DNA of 64,000 nucleotides from positions 1,240,001-1,304,000 of the forward strand of contig CAWIMD010000004.1 of the NCBI GenBank assembly GCA_963837165.1, written 5' to 3'. The DNA comes from JAENWD01 sp963837165. Its GTDB lineage: Bacteria > Acidobacteriota > Vicinamibacteria > Vicinamibacterales > JAENWD01. The notes under the pieces were generated by a model. The model had not been told where the DNA came from, searched no databases, and saw only the letters and a list, made by a program, of their open reading frames with translations. Numbering within the stretch: the first letter of the stretch is position 1; the number at the start of each line of letters is the position of its first letter. This document shows positions 1-8,096 of this stretch, in pieces. Both the position numbers and the translations under genes were made by a program.

Positions 1-113
1 ACGGCGCCGACTGCGACGAGCGCGATCAGGGCGCAGAGGATCGCGTACTCGAGCAGGTCCTGTCCGTCCTCCTGGCCTGCCCACGCCACGATTAAGCTCA
101 CGAGGCGATCCAT
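1..113 (-). CDS. flp: Flp-family type IVb pilin, 3' end cut by window start
   Basis: The N-terminal 37 residues of a Flp pilin are visible; the C-terminus runs off the window. It begins MDRLVSLIVAWAGQEDGQDL, followed by LEYAILCALIALVAVGA. The short polar leader, the G-Q-D-L-L-E-Y prepilin cleavage and processing motif (cut after Gly, Glu+5) and the hydrophobic stretch are the hallmarks of the family. Flp subunits assemble into Tad pili for surface adhesion. It lies upstream of two very similar pilin genes on the same strand, so this is a tandem pilin array. Its leader (VSLIVAWAGQED) differs from the other two, which suggests an older duplicate. Confidence 0.85.
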   Translation of the reverse strand, partial: MDRLVSLIVAWAGQEDGQDLLEYAILCALIALVAVGA

Positions 114-206
114 GGTCTGGCTCTCGCTGTTCCTGGGGAGCGTAAGAGTCTGTCGAGCGCGCCCGGACCGGTACGCCGGCCCGGGCGCTGGATCTCCTGG
201 ATTCAA

Positions 207-365
207 CTAGATCGCGGAGGCGATCTGGTTGAAGATCGTGTTCACCTGCAGGCCGGCCGCGGTCACGGCGCCCACGGCGACCAGCGCGATCAGCGCGACC
301 AGCAGCGCGTACTCGAGCAGGTCCTGGCCCTCTTCGTTGTTCAGCATGTGGATGAAGTTCAGCAT
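207..365 (-). CDS. flp: Flp-family type IVb pilin
   Basis: This is a 52-residue pilin. The ATG at 365 is preceded by a GAGGAG ribosome binding site, and a second in-frame ATG follows six codons later. After the leader MLNFIHMLNNEEG the mature protein starts QDLLEYALLV with the class IVb Glu+5, followed by about 20 hydrophobic residues and the tail NTIFNQIASAI. From the cleavage motif to the C-terminus it differs from the neighbouring pilin at 409-579 essentially only by Ile for Val near the end, which shows recent duplication or gene conversion. It is likely a Tad/Flp pilus subunit; no Tad assembly genes are in the window. Confidence 0.9.
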   Translation of the reverse strand: MLNFIHMLNNEEGQDLLEYALLVALIALVAVGAVTAAGLQVNTIFNQIASAI

Positions 366-408
366 CGTCGGTCTCCTCGGTTGATCCGGATTCGGGTCTG
401 CGCGTCGG

Positions 409-579
409 CTAGATCGCGGACGCGACCTGGTTGAAGATCGTGTTCACCTGCAGGCCGGCCGCGGTCACGGCGCCAACGGCCACGAGCGCGATGAGGGCGA
501 CGAGCAGCGCGTACTCGAGCAGGTCCTGGCCCTCGTCGTTGCGCGCCACCGAGTTGATGAAGTTCACAAGAGCCGTCAT
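409..579 (-). CDS. flp: Flp-family type IVb pilin
   Basis: This is a 56-residue pilin starting MTALVNFINSVARNDEG. The start at 579 was chosen because a strong AGGAGG lies just upstream; a longer in-frame extension to 645 has no such support and would spoil the short prepilin leader. The G-QDLLEY processing motif, hydrophobic helix and tail NTIFNQVASAI are complete. It is the first gene of the three-pilin array and so the one nearest a promoter in 580-1003. Three near-identical pilins may allow dosage or antigenic variation, but that is inference. Confidence 0.9.
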   Translation of the reverse strand: MTALVNFINSVARNDEGQDLLEYALLVALIALVAVGAVTAAGLQVNTIFNQVASAI

Positions 580-1003
580 TGCATCCTCCTGAAGTGCATC
601 GCCCCGCGCGATGCCTGGCTCGGGCGCGGTCCACGCCGCGAGCATTTCGGTTCACGTCCGCGGCGCTGCCCCTTCGCAGCCGAACCGCGCTCGGCACCTG
701 CAGAGGCAACCGGCATGCCACGGGGGGGCGACCACGCAGGGCGCTCTCCCGCAATGCGGCCAGTTCAGGCGGAAATTGCGGCGATCGGCGCGGAGGCCGG
801 ACGCCCCGCGGCGAGGCACGGACCGCGGCCCGGAGACGAGCCAGGCCACCACATTCGTAATCACCGCCGCGCTTTTTGGTGACGCGGCACGCAGCCGCGG
901 GCTGTCGCCGACGTCACTCGGGCCGATTACATTGGTGTTTCCGAGGGATCAGGATTGTCGATTGCATCCGCGACACCGGGCACGTCGCTTGCGTATCGCG
1001 CGG
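580..1003. other. Gene-free divergent intergenic region
   Basis: This 424-base stretch separates the pilin array (minus strand) from the plus-strand membrane protein gene. Open frames across it are GC-rich shadows without recognisable motifs. It must contain the promoters for both directions. I found no convincing sigma-70 or sigma-54 site and no repeat in it. Confidence 0.5.
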
Positions 1004-1312
1004 ATGAAAGTGGACGTGTCTATGAGGAAAGCAGGCTTCGGCAAGCTGCGGACGCGGGACTGGGTGGGATCGGCGATCGGGTTCCTCGCAGTCCTGGGGG
1101 CGCTCGTGGCGTTCGACCCGCGCGTCGCGCACAGGATGTCACACCTCGTCGCTGGCGGCCGGGTGAGCGAGTTCAGGGGCGTGGCCGATCAGGCCGGCTC
1201 GCTGGGCTCGGCGCTGCTGATGGCGCTGAAGGACCAGAGCATCGACCACGCGCCGATGCTGGTGTTCACCGCCGTCGCCGTGCTGCTCGTCGCCTTCATG
1301 GTGAGGACCTGA
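1004..1312 (+). CDS. Small two-helix membrane protein of unknown function
   Basis: The frame encodes 102 residues from the ATG at 1004, or 96 from the ATG at 1022. One hydrophobic segment follows the start (VGSAIGFLAVLGALVAF) and a second closes the protein (MLVFTAVAVLLVAFMV), with a polar region of about 45 residues between. I do not recognise a family. The stop is four bases before the GTG of the 1028-residue protein, so the two are probably co-transcribed. The position divergent from the pilin array suggests a role at the envelope or pilus base, which is inference. Confidence 0.6.
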   Translation: MKVDVSMRKAGFGKLRTRDWVGSAIGFLAVLGALVAFDPRVAHRMSHLVAGGRVSEFRGVADQAGSLGSALLMALKDQSIDHAPMLVFTAVAVLLVAFMVRT

Positions 1313-1316
1313 GGTA

Positions 1317-4300
1317 GTGGCGCTCGTCCTGGTACTCGAGCCCGACGCGAAACAGGCGGCGATTCTGAAGCAGGTCGTGAGCGACCGGCTCGGGTCGGAA
1401 TTCGTGCTCGTCGACTCGAAGGACGCGGCGCTCGCCACGATCGCCAGCCGTGTGCCCGATCTGATCCTGGTCACCGCCCTGCTGTCGCCGCGCGACGAGG
1501 CCGACCTCACCGACCACCTGCGAGACCTCGACGGCGCCGAGCACCTGCAGACGCTGACCATCCCGCTGCTGGCAGCCGGCACGGCCGCGCCGCCGAAGAA
1601 GAAGAAGCGCGGCCTGCTGAGCGCGCTCACCGGCGAGACCGAGGCGCCGACGCCGCCCTCGGGCTGCCTGCCCGGCGTCTTCGCCGAAGAAATCCGGAAC
1701 TATCTCGCCCGCGCCGAGGAGCTGAAAGCCGCCGCGACCGAAGCGCAGCGCGGGCCGAGGAAGCGGACGCGCAGGTCCGCCGCGAGGGCCGCCGGGCATG
1801 ATCCGGTCGAGACGGGCGGCGAGGCAACCGGCGCATCCGGCAGCGGCAGCTACTGGGCCTGGGATCCGCCCCCCGCCCCGCCGACCTCGTCCCCGGAGGA
1901 CCGCGGCTCCACCGCACCGCCCGGCTACTCGTCGTGGGCGGACCCCTGGGCCGTGACGGGAAATGCTGCCCCGGAGCCCCCGGCGACTGCTGCGGCAGCC
2001 GTGCCCCAGGTCGCCCCGATCGCCCCTCCGGCGGACGTCGATTCCCGGCCTGCTCCGTCGGCCTCCGGATCGATCTACATCGATGATCACGAGCTGTCGG
2101 CCGCCGATACGCTCCCGGTGCCGCCCGTGGTGGACGCCATCGAGGCGCTGCTCGAGCGACCCGCACCGCCAACCGCCGGCGAGCTGCTGATCACGCCGGC
2201 AACCGGAGCGGGCGAGATCGGCGACGAGATCGACCTGTCAGGCCTGCTCGAGGTCGCACGAGATCCCTTCTTCACCGTGTCGCCGGACGGTCACGACATC
2301 GCCGCGCTGCTGAGCGCCGGGACGGCGTCGGCAGGCGGCGACCTGCGGACGGCGGGGAGCATGGCCGACGTCGCCGCGGCGGACGAGGCGCCCGCGCCCG
2401 CGATCGACAACGGCGAGCTCGTGCAGGGCGCCGCGCCGGTGGCGGAGCCGGTCGTTCAGGACGAGGCAGCCGTGTCCGCGCCGGATCTCGCCGCGTTCTC
2501 GGATGCGGCGGCCGACGTCGTTCAGGCTCCCGAGCGACTCCCTGCCAATCTCGCGATCGTCGAGGCCCTGCGGGCCGACCTCCAGCGGATGCGCGCGGAT
2601 CGGGAGGCAGTGGAAACGGCCTTGAACGATGCCCGGGAGGCACAGCGGCGCGCAGAAGCGGCAGCGGCGGATGCCGCGGCCCGCGCGGCGAACGAGGCCG
2701 AACGCCACGCGCAGGAGCGAGCCCAGCAGGCCCGCGAGGAAGAAGTCGCCGAACGTCGCCGGCGCGAGCGCGACGAGCGGAAGGCCCGAGAGGAGGCCGA
2801 GCGGCGGGCCGACGCGGAGCGTGCGGCCCGCGCGGAGGCCGAGCGGCTCTCTCGAGAGGTCGAGGCGCGTATGCGCCAGGAAGCGGCCGCCGAACGCCGG
2901 CTGCGTGAAGAGGCGGAGCGCGAGGCGGCCACGGCGCGGGCCGCCGACGCGGCACGGCGGAGCGAGCGCGAATCTGCCGAGCGGAAGGCGCGGCTCGAGG
3001 CCGAGCGACGCGCCGAGGAGGAACGCCAGCGCCGGCAGCAGGCCGAGGCGCGTATCGACGCCGAGCGCAAGGCGCGGGAGCAGGTGGAGAAGCGGGCGCG
3101 GGAGCAGGCCGAGCGCCTGGCCCGGGAAGCCGAGGAGCGCCGCGTCGCCGAGGCCGCCGAGCGCAAGGGACGGGAACAGGCCGAGCGGCAGGCGCGTGAG
3201 GCCGAGCGGCAGGCCCGCGAAGCCGAGCGGCAGGCCAAGGAGCTGGAGCGCCAGGCCCGTGAGGCCGCCGAGCTGGGAACACGGACGCGCGCGCAGCGGC
3301 TCGTGCGGGAGGCCGAGGAGCGGCGCGCCCGCGAAGCCGCGGCGCTCAAGGCGCGCGAAGCGGCCGAGCGGATGGCCCGCGAGGACGCCGAGCGGCGCGC
3401 GGACGCCGAGCGTGCGGCGCGCGAGGAAGCCGAGCGGAAGGCGGCGCAGGAGGCCGAGCGGCGAGCGGAGGCGGAGCGCCGCGCGATCAGCGACGAGACG
3501 CACCGCAAGGCGCGTGAAGAGGCCGAACAGCGCGCGGATGCCGAGCGGAAGGCGCGGCTCGAGGCCGAGCATCAGGCACGCCGGGAAGCCGAGCGCCGCG
3601 CCGCGGCTGAGCGCCGCGCCGAGCAGGACGCGCAGCGGATGGCCGCCGAGGCGTCCAGAACCGCCAAGGAGGCCGCGAAGGCCGAGCGTCGTGCCCGCGA
3701 ACAGGCCGAGAAGCGCGCGGCCGAGGAGCGCAAGGCGCGCGAGATGGCCGAGCGTCGCGCGCGCGAGGAAGCCACGCGCCGGGCCGCCGCCGAGGCTCGG
3801 GTCAGCGAGCAGGCCGAGCGCCGGGCCAGCGCGCAGGCGGCTCGTCCCGTCAAGAAGGCCACGGTGGTCCGTCGCGGCCGACGCCGCGCCGCGCCTGACG
3901 CACCACTCTACCGCCGGAGCCCCGGGGATGCCGACCGCCCGACGCAGGACGAATGGGGCCTGTTCGACCCGGACAAGTGCGGGTTTGGCGCGCTCTACGC
4001 CAAGCTCGAGGAAATCGAGGACGGCGCTCCGCCGCAGGAGGAGGCGCCGAGCGCAGGCGACATGGTCGTCGGCGCCGGGCAGTCGCCACATGTGAACGGC
4101 CGCTCCCCGCGACCGCTCTCGATGTGGGTCTGGCGCACGGATTCGGCACACGAGGCAGGGGCCAACGGATCCACGACGCGCGACGACCTGACCGCGCTGG
4201 TGGACGGCCTCGCGATCGCGCCCGCAGTGGCGGCCGTGCGCTACGCCTCGGGCGCCCGCATCCGCCGCGTCACCGTGCCACCCCCGGCTGAGCCGGCGCG

Positions 4301-4403
4301 GCCAGCGAAGGGCGAGGCGCCGGTGATCATCCTCTCTCGCAGGCTCCTCAACGCCGCGCGAAAACAGTCGGGCGGCGGCCGCCGCTTGACCGCCCGCCGC
4401 TAG
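1317..4403 (+). CDS. Giant charged-helix protein with degenerate receiver-like N-terminus
   Basis: The protein has 1028 residues and starts at GTG. Residues 1-90 resemble a response-regulator receiver fold (VLVLEPDAKQ, then PDLILVTALLSP), but the aspartate expected in the PDL-x-L-x-D strand is Thr, so it looks like a pseudo-receiver. Residues about 90-405 are Pro/Ala/Asp-rich linker. From about 410 to 845 the sequence is an almost unbroken run of Ala-Glu-Arg-Lys repeats (AEERRAREAAERKA type), predicting a very long coiled coil or single alpha-helix. A short C-terminal domain (DEWGLFDPDKCGFGALYAKL) and a basic tail follow. It may be a scaffold or polar organiser linked to the pilus genes. No enzyme motif is visible, and the low-complexity region makes homology risky. 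Confidence 0.75.
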   Translation: MALVLVLEPDAKQAAILKQVVSDRLGSEFVLVDSKDAALATIASRVPDLILVTALLSPRDEADLTDHLRDLDGAEHLQTLTIPLLAAGTAAPPKKKKRGLLSALTGETEAPTPPSGCLPGVFAEEIRNYLARAEELKAAATEAQRGPRKRTRRSAARAAGHDPVETGGEATGASGSGSYWAWDPPPAPPTSSPEDRGSTAPPGYSSWADPWAVTGNAAPEPPATAAAAVPQVAPIAPPADVDSRPAPSASGSIYIDDHELSAADTLPVPPVVDAIEALLERPAPPTAGELLITPATGAGEIGDEIDLSGLLEVARDPFFTVSPDGHDIAALLSAGTASAGGDLRTAGSMADVAAADEAPAPAIDNGELVQGAAPVAEPVVQDEAAVSAPDLAAFSDAAADVVQAPERLPANLAIVEALRADLQRMRADREAVETALNDAREAQRRAEAAAADAAARAANEAERHAQERAQQAREEEVAERRRRERDERKAREEAERRADAERAARAEAERLSREVEARMRQEAAAERRLREEAEREAATARAADAARRSERESAERKARLEAERRAEEERQRRQQAEARIDAERKAREQVEKRAREQAERLAREAEERRVAEAAERKGREQAERQAREAERQAREAERQAKELERQAREAAELGTRTRAQRLVREAEERRAREAAALKAREAAERMAREDAERRADAERAAREEAERKAAQEAERRAEAERRAISDETHRKAREEAEQRADAERKARLEAEHQARREAERRAAAERRAEQDAQRMAAEASRTAKEAAKAERRAREQAEKRAAEERKAREMAERRAREEATRRAAAEARVSEQAERRASAQAARPVKKATVVRRGRRRAAPDAPLYRRSPGDADRPTQDEWGLFDPDKCGFGALYAKLEEIEDGAPPQEEAPSAGDMVVGAGQSPHVNGRSPRPLSMWVWRTDSAHEAGANGSTTRDDLTALVDGLAIAPAVAAVRYASGARIRRVTVPPPAEPARPAKGEAPVIILSRRLLNAARKQSGGGRRLTARR

Positions 4404-4418
4404 ATCGGCAAATTTCCC

Positions 4419-4439
4419 AAATTCGTCTCGATCGAATTT
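4419..4439. repeat. 21-bp GATCGGGACGAATTT-family dispersed repeat
   Basis: The element reads AAATTCG-TCTCGAT-CGAATTT, with perfectly complementary 7-base ends. It sits in the 112-base gap after the charged-helix gene. Three close relatives occur at 17884-17970 and a related core lies inside the coding region near 21272-21290. It is AT-rich against a high-GC background. Confidence 0.7.
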
Positions 4440-4515
4440 CCGCGCCGCCCTGCCTGAGGCGCGGCTGGCTCCCGGCGCCTCGCCGGCTCGCCTTTCCCTT
4501 CTACCGAGGGTGCTC

Positions 4516-5546
4516 GTGTCACACGACGAAGACAGGCGTGATCTGGAGTTCACCCGGCGCGACGCGTTGAAGACGCTGGCCCTCGGCATCGGCGCCGCGG
4601 CCATCGTGCCGCTGATGCCCGCCAGCATCGCGGAAGCCGCCCGGCAGGCCGTGGCCGCGCGGAAGGGCGGCGCGCCACTCACGTTCTTCACGCCGGCGCA
4701 GCACCGGACGGTGGACGTGCTGGCCGAGCTGCTCGGGTGCTCGTCCTCGAAGCCGGACGCCACGTGGACATGTACAAGGAACCGAAGACGATGGAGTGGC
4801 CGTACAACGCACCATTCCGCGGCGAGGTGCCCGCCTCCGAGCACGCGCTCAACGTGGCCGAGTACAACATGCGCGACCGGCCGTACGGGCTCGCGAACGA
4901 GCTGACGCCGTACAAGAAGGTGTACTCCTACGTCGGCAACCGCTACACGCGCCCGTGGATCGTCGACGAGCGTCAGAATCCCTTCAACGGCACGCCGTAC
5001 GCCTGGGTGCGCGGCCGCATCCTCGGCGGCAAGACCCTCATCTGGGGGCGGGGCGCGCTGCGGCCGGCCCGCAGGACTTCAAGGCCAGGACCCACGACGG
5101 CTTCGGCCAGGACTGGCCGGTCAGCTACGAGGACATCGCGCCCTGGTACGACAAGGTGGACCGCCTGCTGGGCATGAGACGATGGAGTTCCGGGCGAAGG
5201 CCGTGGTGATGGCCGCCTCGACGCTCGAGACGACGCGGCTGCTGCTGGCGTCGAAGTCGCGGCTGTATCCCGACGGCCTGGCCAACTCCTCGGGAGCGGT
5301 CGGCCACTGCCTCTGCGAGCACATCATGGGCCCGCGCGGCACGGGCACGCCGCCGGCGCCGAGGACATCCGGGTCAGCCGCAACCTGCTGACCCCGGGCT
5401 GGTCGATCCACGAGCTCGGCACGGCGCGCATGGGAGAGGACCCGAAGACGTCGGCGGTGAACCAGAACCCCACGTGGACCATCCTCGCCCTGGCGATGCG
5501 CGGATCGGACCACCTGGGCGACGAGTTGAAGAAGGGAAACGTCTAG
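4516..5546 (+). pseudogene. Mosaic remnant of gluconate 2-dehydrogenase subunit 3 and GMC oxidoreductase
   Basis: A GTG with GAGGG upstream starts a Tat-signal protein (FTRRDALKTLALGIGAAA) whose FFTPAQHRTVDVLAEL matches the start of the gluconate-2-dehydrogenase subunit 3 family. At about 4735 it jumps into the middle of a GMC oxidoreductase (VLVLEAGRHVDMYKEPKTME), so the GxGxxG flavin motif is missing. Further breaks occur near 5064 (frame change to GPQDFKARTHDGF), near 5175 (jump to EFRAKAVVMAASTLETTRL), near 5350 (jump to AEDIRVSRNLLTPGW) and near 5460, where the segment before NPTWTILALAMRGSD is lost. The C-terminus is intact to the stop. Normally these are two genes of about 600 and 1700 bases. 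The remaining blocks carry no internal nonsense mutations. Confidence 0.85.
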
Positions 5547-5567
5547 GCGCTGGCATACAATCGGCCC

Positions 5568-6515
5568 ATGATCCGCCACAGTCTGATGACACTCGGCGTC
5601 GTGGCCGGCGCCGCGCTCGCCGCCCCGTCGGCGCCCGCGGCCGGCCGCGTCCCGTCGCCTGCTCCCTATACCGAGACCCTTCCCAATACCACCGTCACGT
5701 TCCAGATGGTACCCGTGCCCGCCGGCACGTTTGCCATGGGGTCGCCGCCGGGCGAGCCCGGGCGGCAGCCGGACGAAGGGCCGCAGCACCAGGTCACGCT
5801 GAAGGCGTTCTACCTCGGCGCGAAAGAGGTGTCCTGGGACGAGTTCGACGAGTTCGCGTTCAGCAAGGACCTGCTCCGCAAGCGCAAGCTGGGGCTGACG
5901 GGGCCGAAGGACGCCGGCGACGCCGTCTCGCGCCCGACACCGCCCTACGCCGATGAGTCGTGGGGCTGGGGCAAGGGCGCCCAGCCGGTGATCGGGATCA
6001 CGGAATACGCGGCGGCGAAGTACTGCGAGTGGCTGTCCGCCAGGACCGGCAAGAAGTACCGCCTGCCGACCGAGGCCGAATGGGAGTATGCCGCGCGCGC
6101 CGGGACGACGACCGCCTACTCGTTCGGGGACGACCCGGCCACGCTCGATCAGTCCGCGTGGTACAAGGCCAACTCCGGCGAGCAGCCTCATCCGGGCGGC
6201 GAGAAGAAGGCCAACCCGTGGGGCCTGTTCGACATGCACGGCAACGTCGCGGAGTGGACCGGCGACAAGTACGAGGCCGACTTCTACGCGCGATCGCCGA
6301 AGGACAACCCGTTCAACGATCCCGGCAAGGCCCTCTACCCGCATGCCGTGCGCGGCGGGTCCTGGGACGATGATCCGGCCGCGCTCCGGAGCGCGGCCCG
6401 CCGTTCGTCGGTGGAGGCCTGGAGCCGCCGCGACCCGCAGATTCCCAAGAGCCTGTGGTGGCACACGGACGCGACCTTCGTCGGCTTCCGCGTCGTCGCC
6501 GAATTGGACAACTGA
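5568..6515 (+). CDS. Exported SUMF1/formylglycine-generating-enzyme-like protein
   Basis: The product has 315 residues with an N-terminal signal peptide (MIRHSLMTLGVVAGAALAA). From about residue 43 it shows the family signatures in order: VPVPAGTFAMGSPPGEPGRQ, KEVSWDEF, YRLPTEAEWEYAARAG, NPWGLFDMHGNVAEWT, AVRGGSWDD and VGFRVV. The catalytic cysteines of true formylglycine-generating enzymes, expected just after RGGSW, are absent here (DDDPAALRSAARR). Sulfatase activation is therefore unlikely; a lectin-like or other oxidoreductase role is possible. It stands 21 bases after the GMC remnant and upstream of a Tat-exported dehydrogenase, in a sugar-degradation neighbourhood. Confidence 0.85.
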   Translation: MIRHSLMTLGVVAGAALAAPSAPAAGRVPSPAPYTETLPNTTVTFQMVPVPAGTFAMGSPPGEPGRQPDEGPQHQVTLKAFYLGAKEVSWDEFDEFAFSKDLLRKRKLGLTGPKDAGDAVSRPTPPYADESWGWGKGAQPVIGITEYAAAKYCEWLSARTGKKYRLPTEAEWEYAARAGTTTAYSFGDDPATLDQSAWYKANSGEQPHPGGEKKANPWGLFDMHGNVAEWTGDKYEADFYARSPKDNPFNDPGKALYPHAVRGGSWDDDPAALRSAARRSSVEAWSRRDPQIPKSLWWHTDATFVGFRVVAELDN

Positions 6516-6582
6516 GGCCGGGAAGAGTAGGTTGTCAGACCACTACCAGCCGTCATCCACCCCTCTTCCACGGGAGTTCGCC

Positions 6583-7872
6583 ATGGACCAGCGTGACCAG
6601 CAGGCCTCGGGCACCTCGAGGCGCGATTTCATCAAGACATCAGCCGCCCTGGTCGGCGGCACGGTGGCATCGACCTTCGTCGGCATTCCCGGCGCGTACG
6701 CCGCCGGCAGCGACGAGATCCGCGTCGGCATCGTCGGGTGCGGAGGGCGAGGCTCCGGCGCGTTGGACAACGTGCTGAACGCGGCCGAGGGCGTCCGGCT
6801 CGTGGCGATGGGCGACCTCTTCAAGGATCGCCTGGAGCAAAGCCTCGAAAACCTGCAGAAGCACGGCGCCAAGGTGGACGTGTCTGCGGATCGGCAGTTC
6901 GTCGGCTGGGATGCCTACAAGAAGGTCCTGGCGAGCGACATCAACTACGTCATCCTCGCGACGCCCCCCGGCTTCCGCCCCATCCACCTGAAGGCCGCCG
7001 CCGAGGCCGGCAAGAACATCTTCACCGAGAAGCCGGTGGCGGTGGATCCGGCCGGCATCAAGACGGTGCTCGAGGTGGCCGACCTGGCGAAACAGAAAGG
7101 GCTCGCGGTGGTCGCGGGCACGCAGCGGCGGCATCACGCCGCCTACCTGGAGGCCATGCGGCGCGTGCACGACGGCGCGATTGGCGATGTCACCTCGATG
7201 CGCGTCTTCTGGAACCAGGGCGGTCTCTGGACCAAGCCGCGGCAGCCGGAATGGAGCGACATGGAGTGGCAGCTGCGGAACTGGCTGTACTTCACCTGGC
7301 TGTCGGGCGATCACATCGTCGAGCAGCACATTCACAACATCGACGTGGCCAACTGGGTGATGGGCGGCAAGCCCGTGCGCGTGTTCGGCGTGGGCGGCCG
7401 GCAGGCGCGGACCGGGCCGGAATACGGCCACATCTACGATCACTTCGGCCTCGACTTCGAGTACGCGAACGGCGCACACGCCCTCAGCATGTGCCGCCAG
7501 CAGCCGGGCACGCCGGGATTGGTCGCGGAGTTCGCGGTCGGCACCAAGGGCAACTGCGACACGCAGGACGGCCGCCGGTACGAGATCACGGGCCCCAGCG
7601 CCTGGAAGTGGGAGGGCGACTTCACCAACCCCTACCAGCAGGAGCACACCGACCTGATCGCGAGCATCAGGAACGGCACGCCGCTCAACGAGCTGCATCG
7701 CGTGGCCGAGAGCACACTGACGGCCATCGCGGGCCGCGAGGCGGCGTACACGGGCCAGGTGATCACGCTCGACGAGCTGCTGGCGGCGCCCTTCAGCCTG
7801 ATGCCGTCGAAGCTCGAGTTCGGCCCGATCCCGGTACCCGCCGTCGCGATTCCCGGCCAGGGCACCATGTAG
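6583..7872 (+). CDS. Tat-exported Gfo/Idh/MocA-family oxidoreductase
   Basis: This 429-residue protein begins with a twin-arginine signal (SRRDFIKTSAALVGG, ending near AYA). The NAD(P)-binding motif VGIVGCGGRGSG follows at about residue 47, then the family signature EKPVAVDP and a C-terminal domain with HIVEQHIHNIDVANWVMGG. It probably oxidises or isomerises a sugar derivative with tightly bound cofactor outside the cytoplasm, as exported members do. The ATG at 6583 was chosen because it gives a proper Tat leader. The sequence TTGTCAGACCA at 6532-6542, upstream of the start, is one base from the GntR operator proposed near 45.8-45.9 kb. Confidence 0.9.
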   Translation: MDQRDQQASGTSRRDFIKTSAALVGGTVASTFVGIPGAYAAGSDEIRVGIVGCGGRGSGALDNVLNAAEGVRLVAMGDLFKDRLEQSLENLQKHGAKVDVSADRQFVGWDAYKKVLASDINYVILATPPGFRPIHLKAAAEAGKNIFTEKPVAVDPAGIKTVLEVADLAKQKGLAVVAGTQRRHHAAYLEAMRRVHDGAIGDVTSMRVFWNQGGLWTKPRQPEWSDMEWQLRNWLYFTWLSGDHIVEQHIHNIDVANWVMGGKPVRVFGVGGRQARTGPEYGHIYDHFGLDFEYANGAHALSMCRQQPGTPGLVAEFAVGTKGNCDTQDGRRYEITGPSAWKWEGDFTNPYQQEHTDLIASIRNGTPLNELHRVAESTLTAIAGREAAYTGQVITLDELLAAPFSLMPSKLEFGPIPVPAVAIPGQGTM

Positions 7873-7997
7873 GAACACGAAGAACACGAGAACACGAAGA
7901 ACACGAAGGACACGAAGGACACGAAGAACACGAAGGGCACGAAGGGCACGAAGAACACGAAGGGCGCGAAGGGCACGAAGGGCACGAAGGGCACATG
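7873..7997. repeat. 9-bp tandem repeat starting at the stop codon
   Basis: About fourteen units of the pattern G(A/G)(A/G)CACGAA (GAACACGAA, GGACACGAA, GGGCACGAA) run head to tail, one of them a base short. The array begins on the base right after the TAG of the Gfo/Idh gene and ends at GGGCACATG. There are no spacers. A shorter relative follows the DUF1080 gene at 9873. The gap 7998-8096 before the ApbE gene shows nothing else. Confidence 0.9.
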
Positions 7998-8096
7998 CAA
8001 GGCGTACAAAGGGCCGAACTTCCGCCTTCGCCAGGGCTCCGGCGGACCGCCGCAGCTTGAGCGAAGGCTGGTTAATTCGGCCATCGGTGGGCTGGA

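Noticed and set aside
751..763. Sigma-54 promoter for the pilin genes
   Set aside because: The TGGCC...TTGC string on the minus strand has the wrong spacing between the GG and GC elements.
2238..4844. Very long antisense open frames opposite the charged-helix gene
   Set aside because: High GC and the repeated Ala/Glu/Arg codons keep other frames open; the products are low-complexity Leu/Arg/Gly-rich with no domain and no ribosome site.
7873..7997. CRISPR array
   Set aside because: Units are 9 bases and contiguous, with no spacers and no cas genes in the window.
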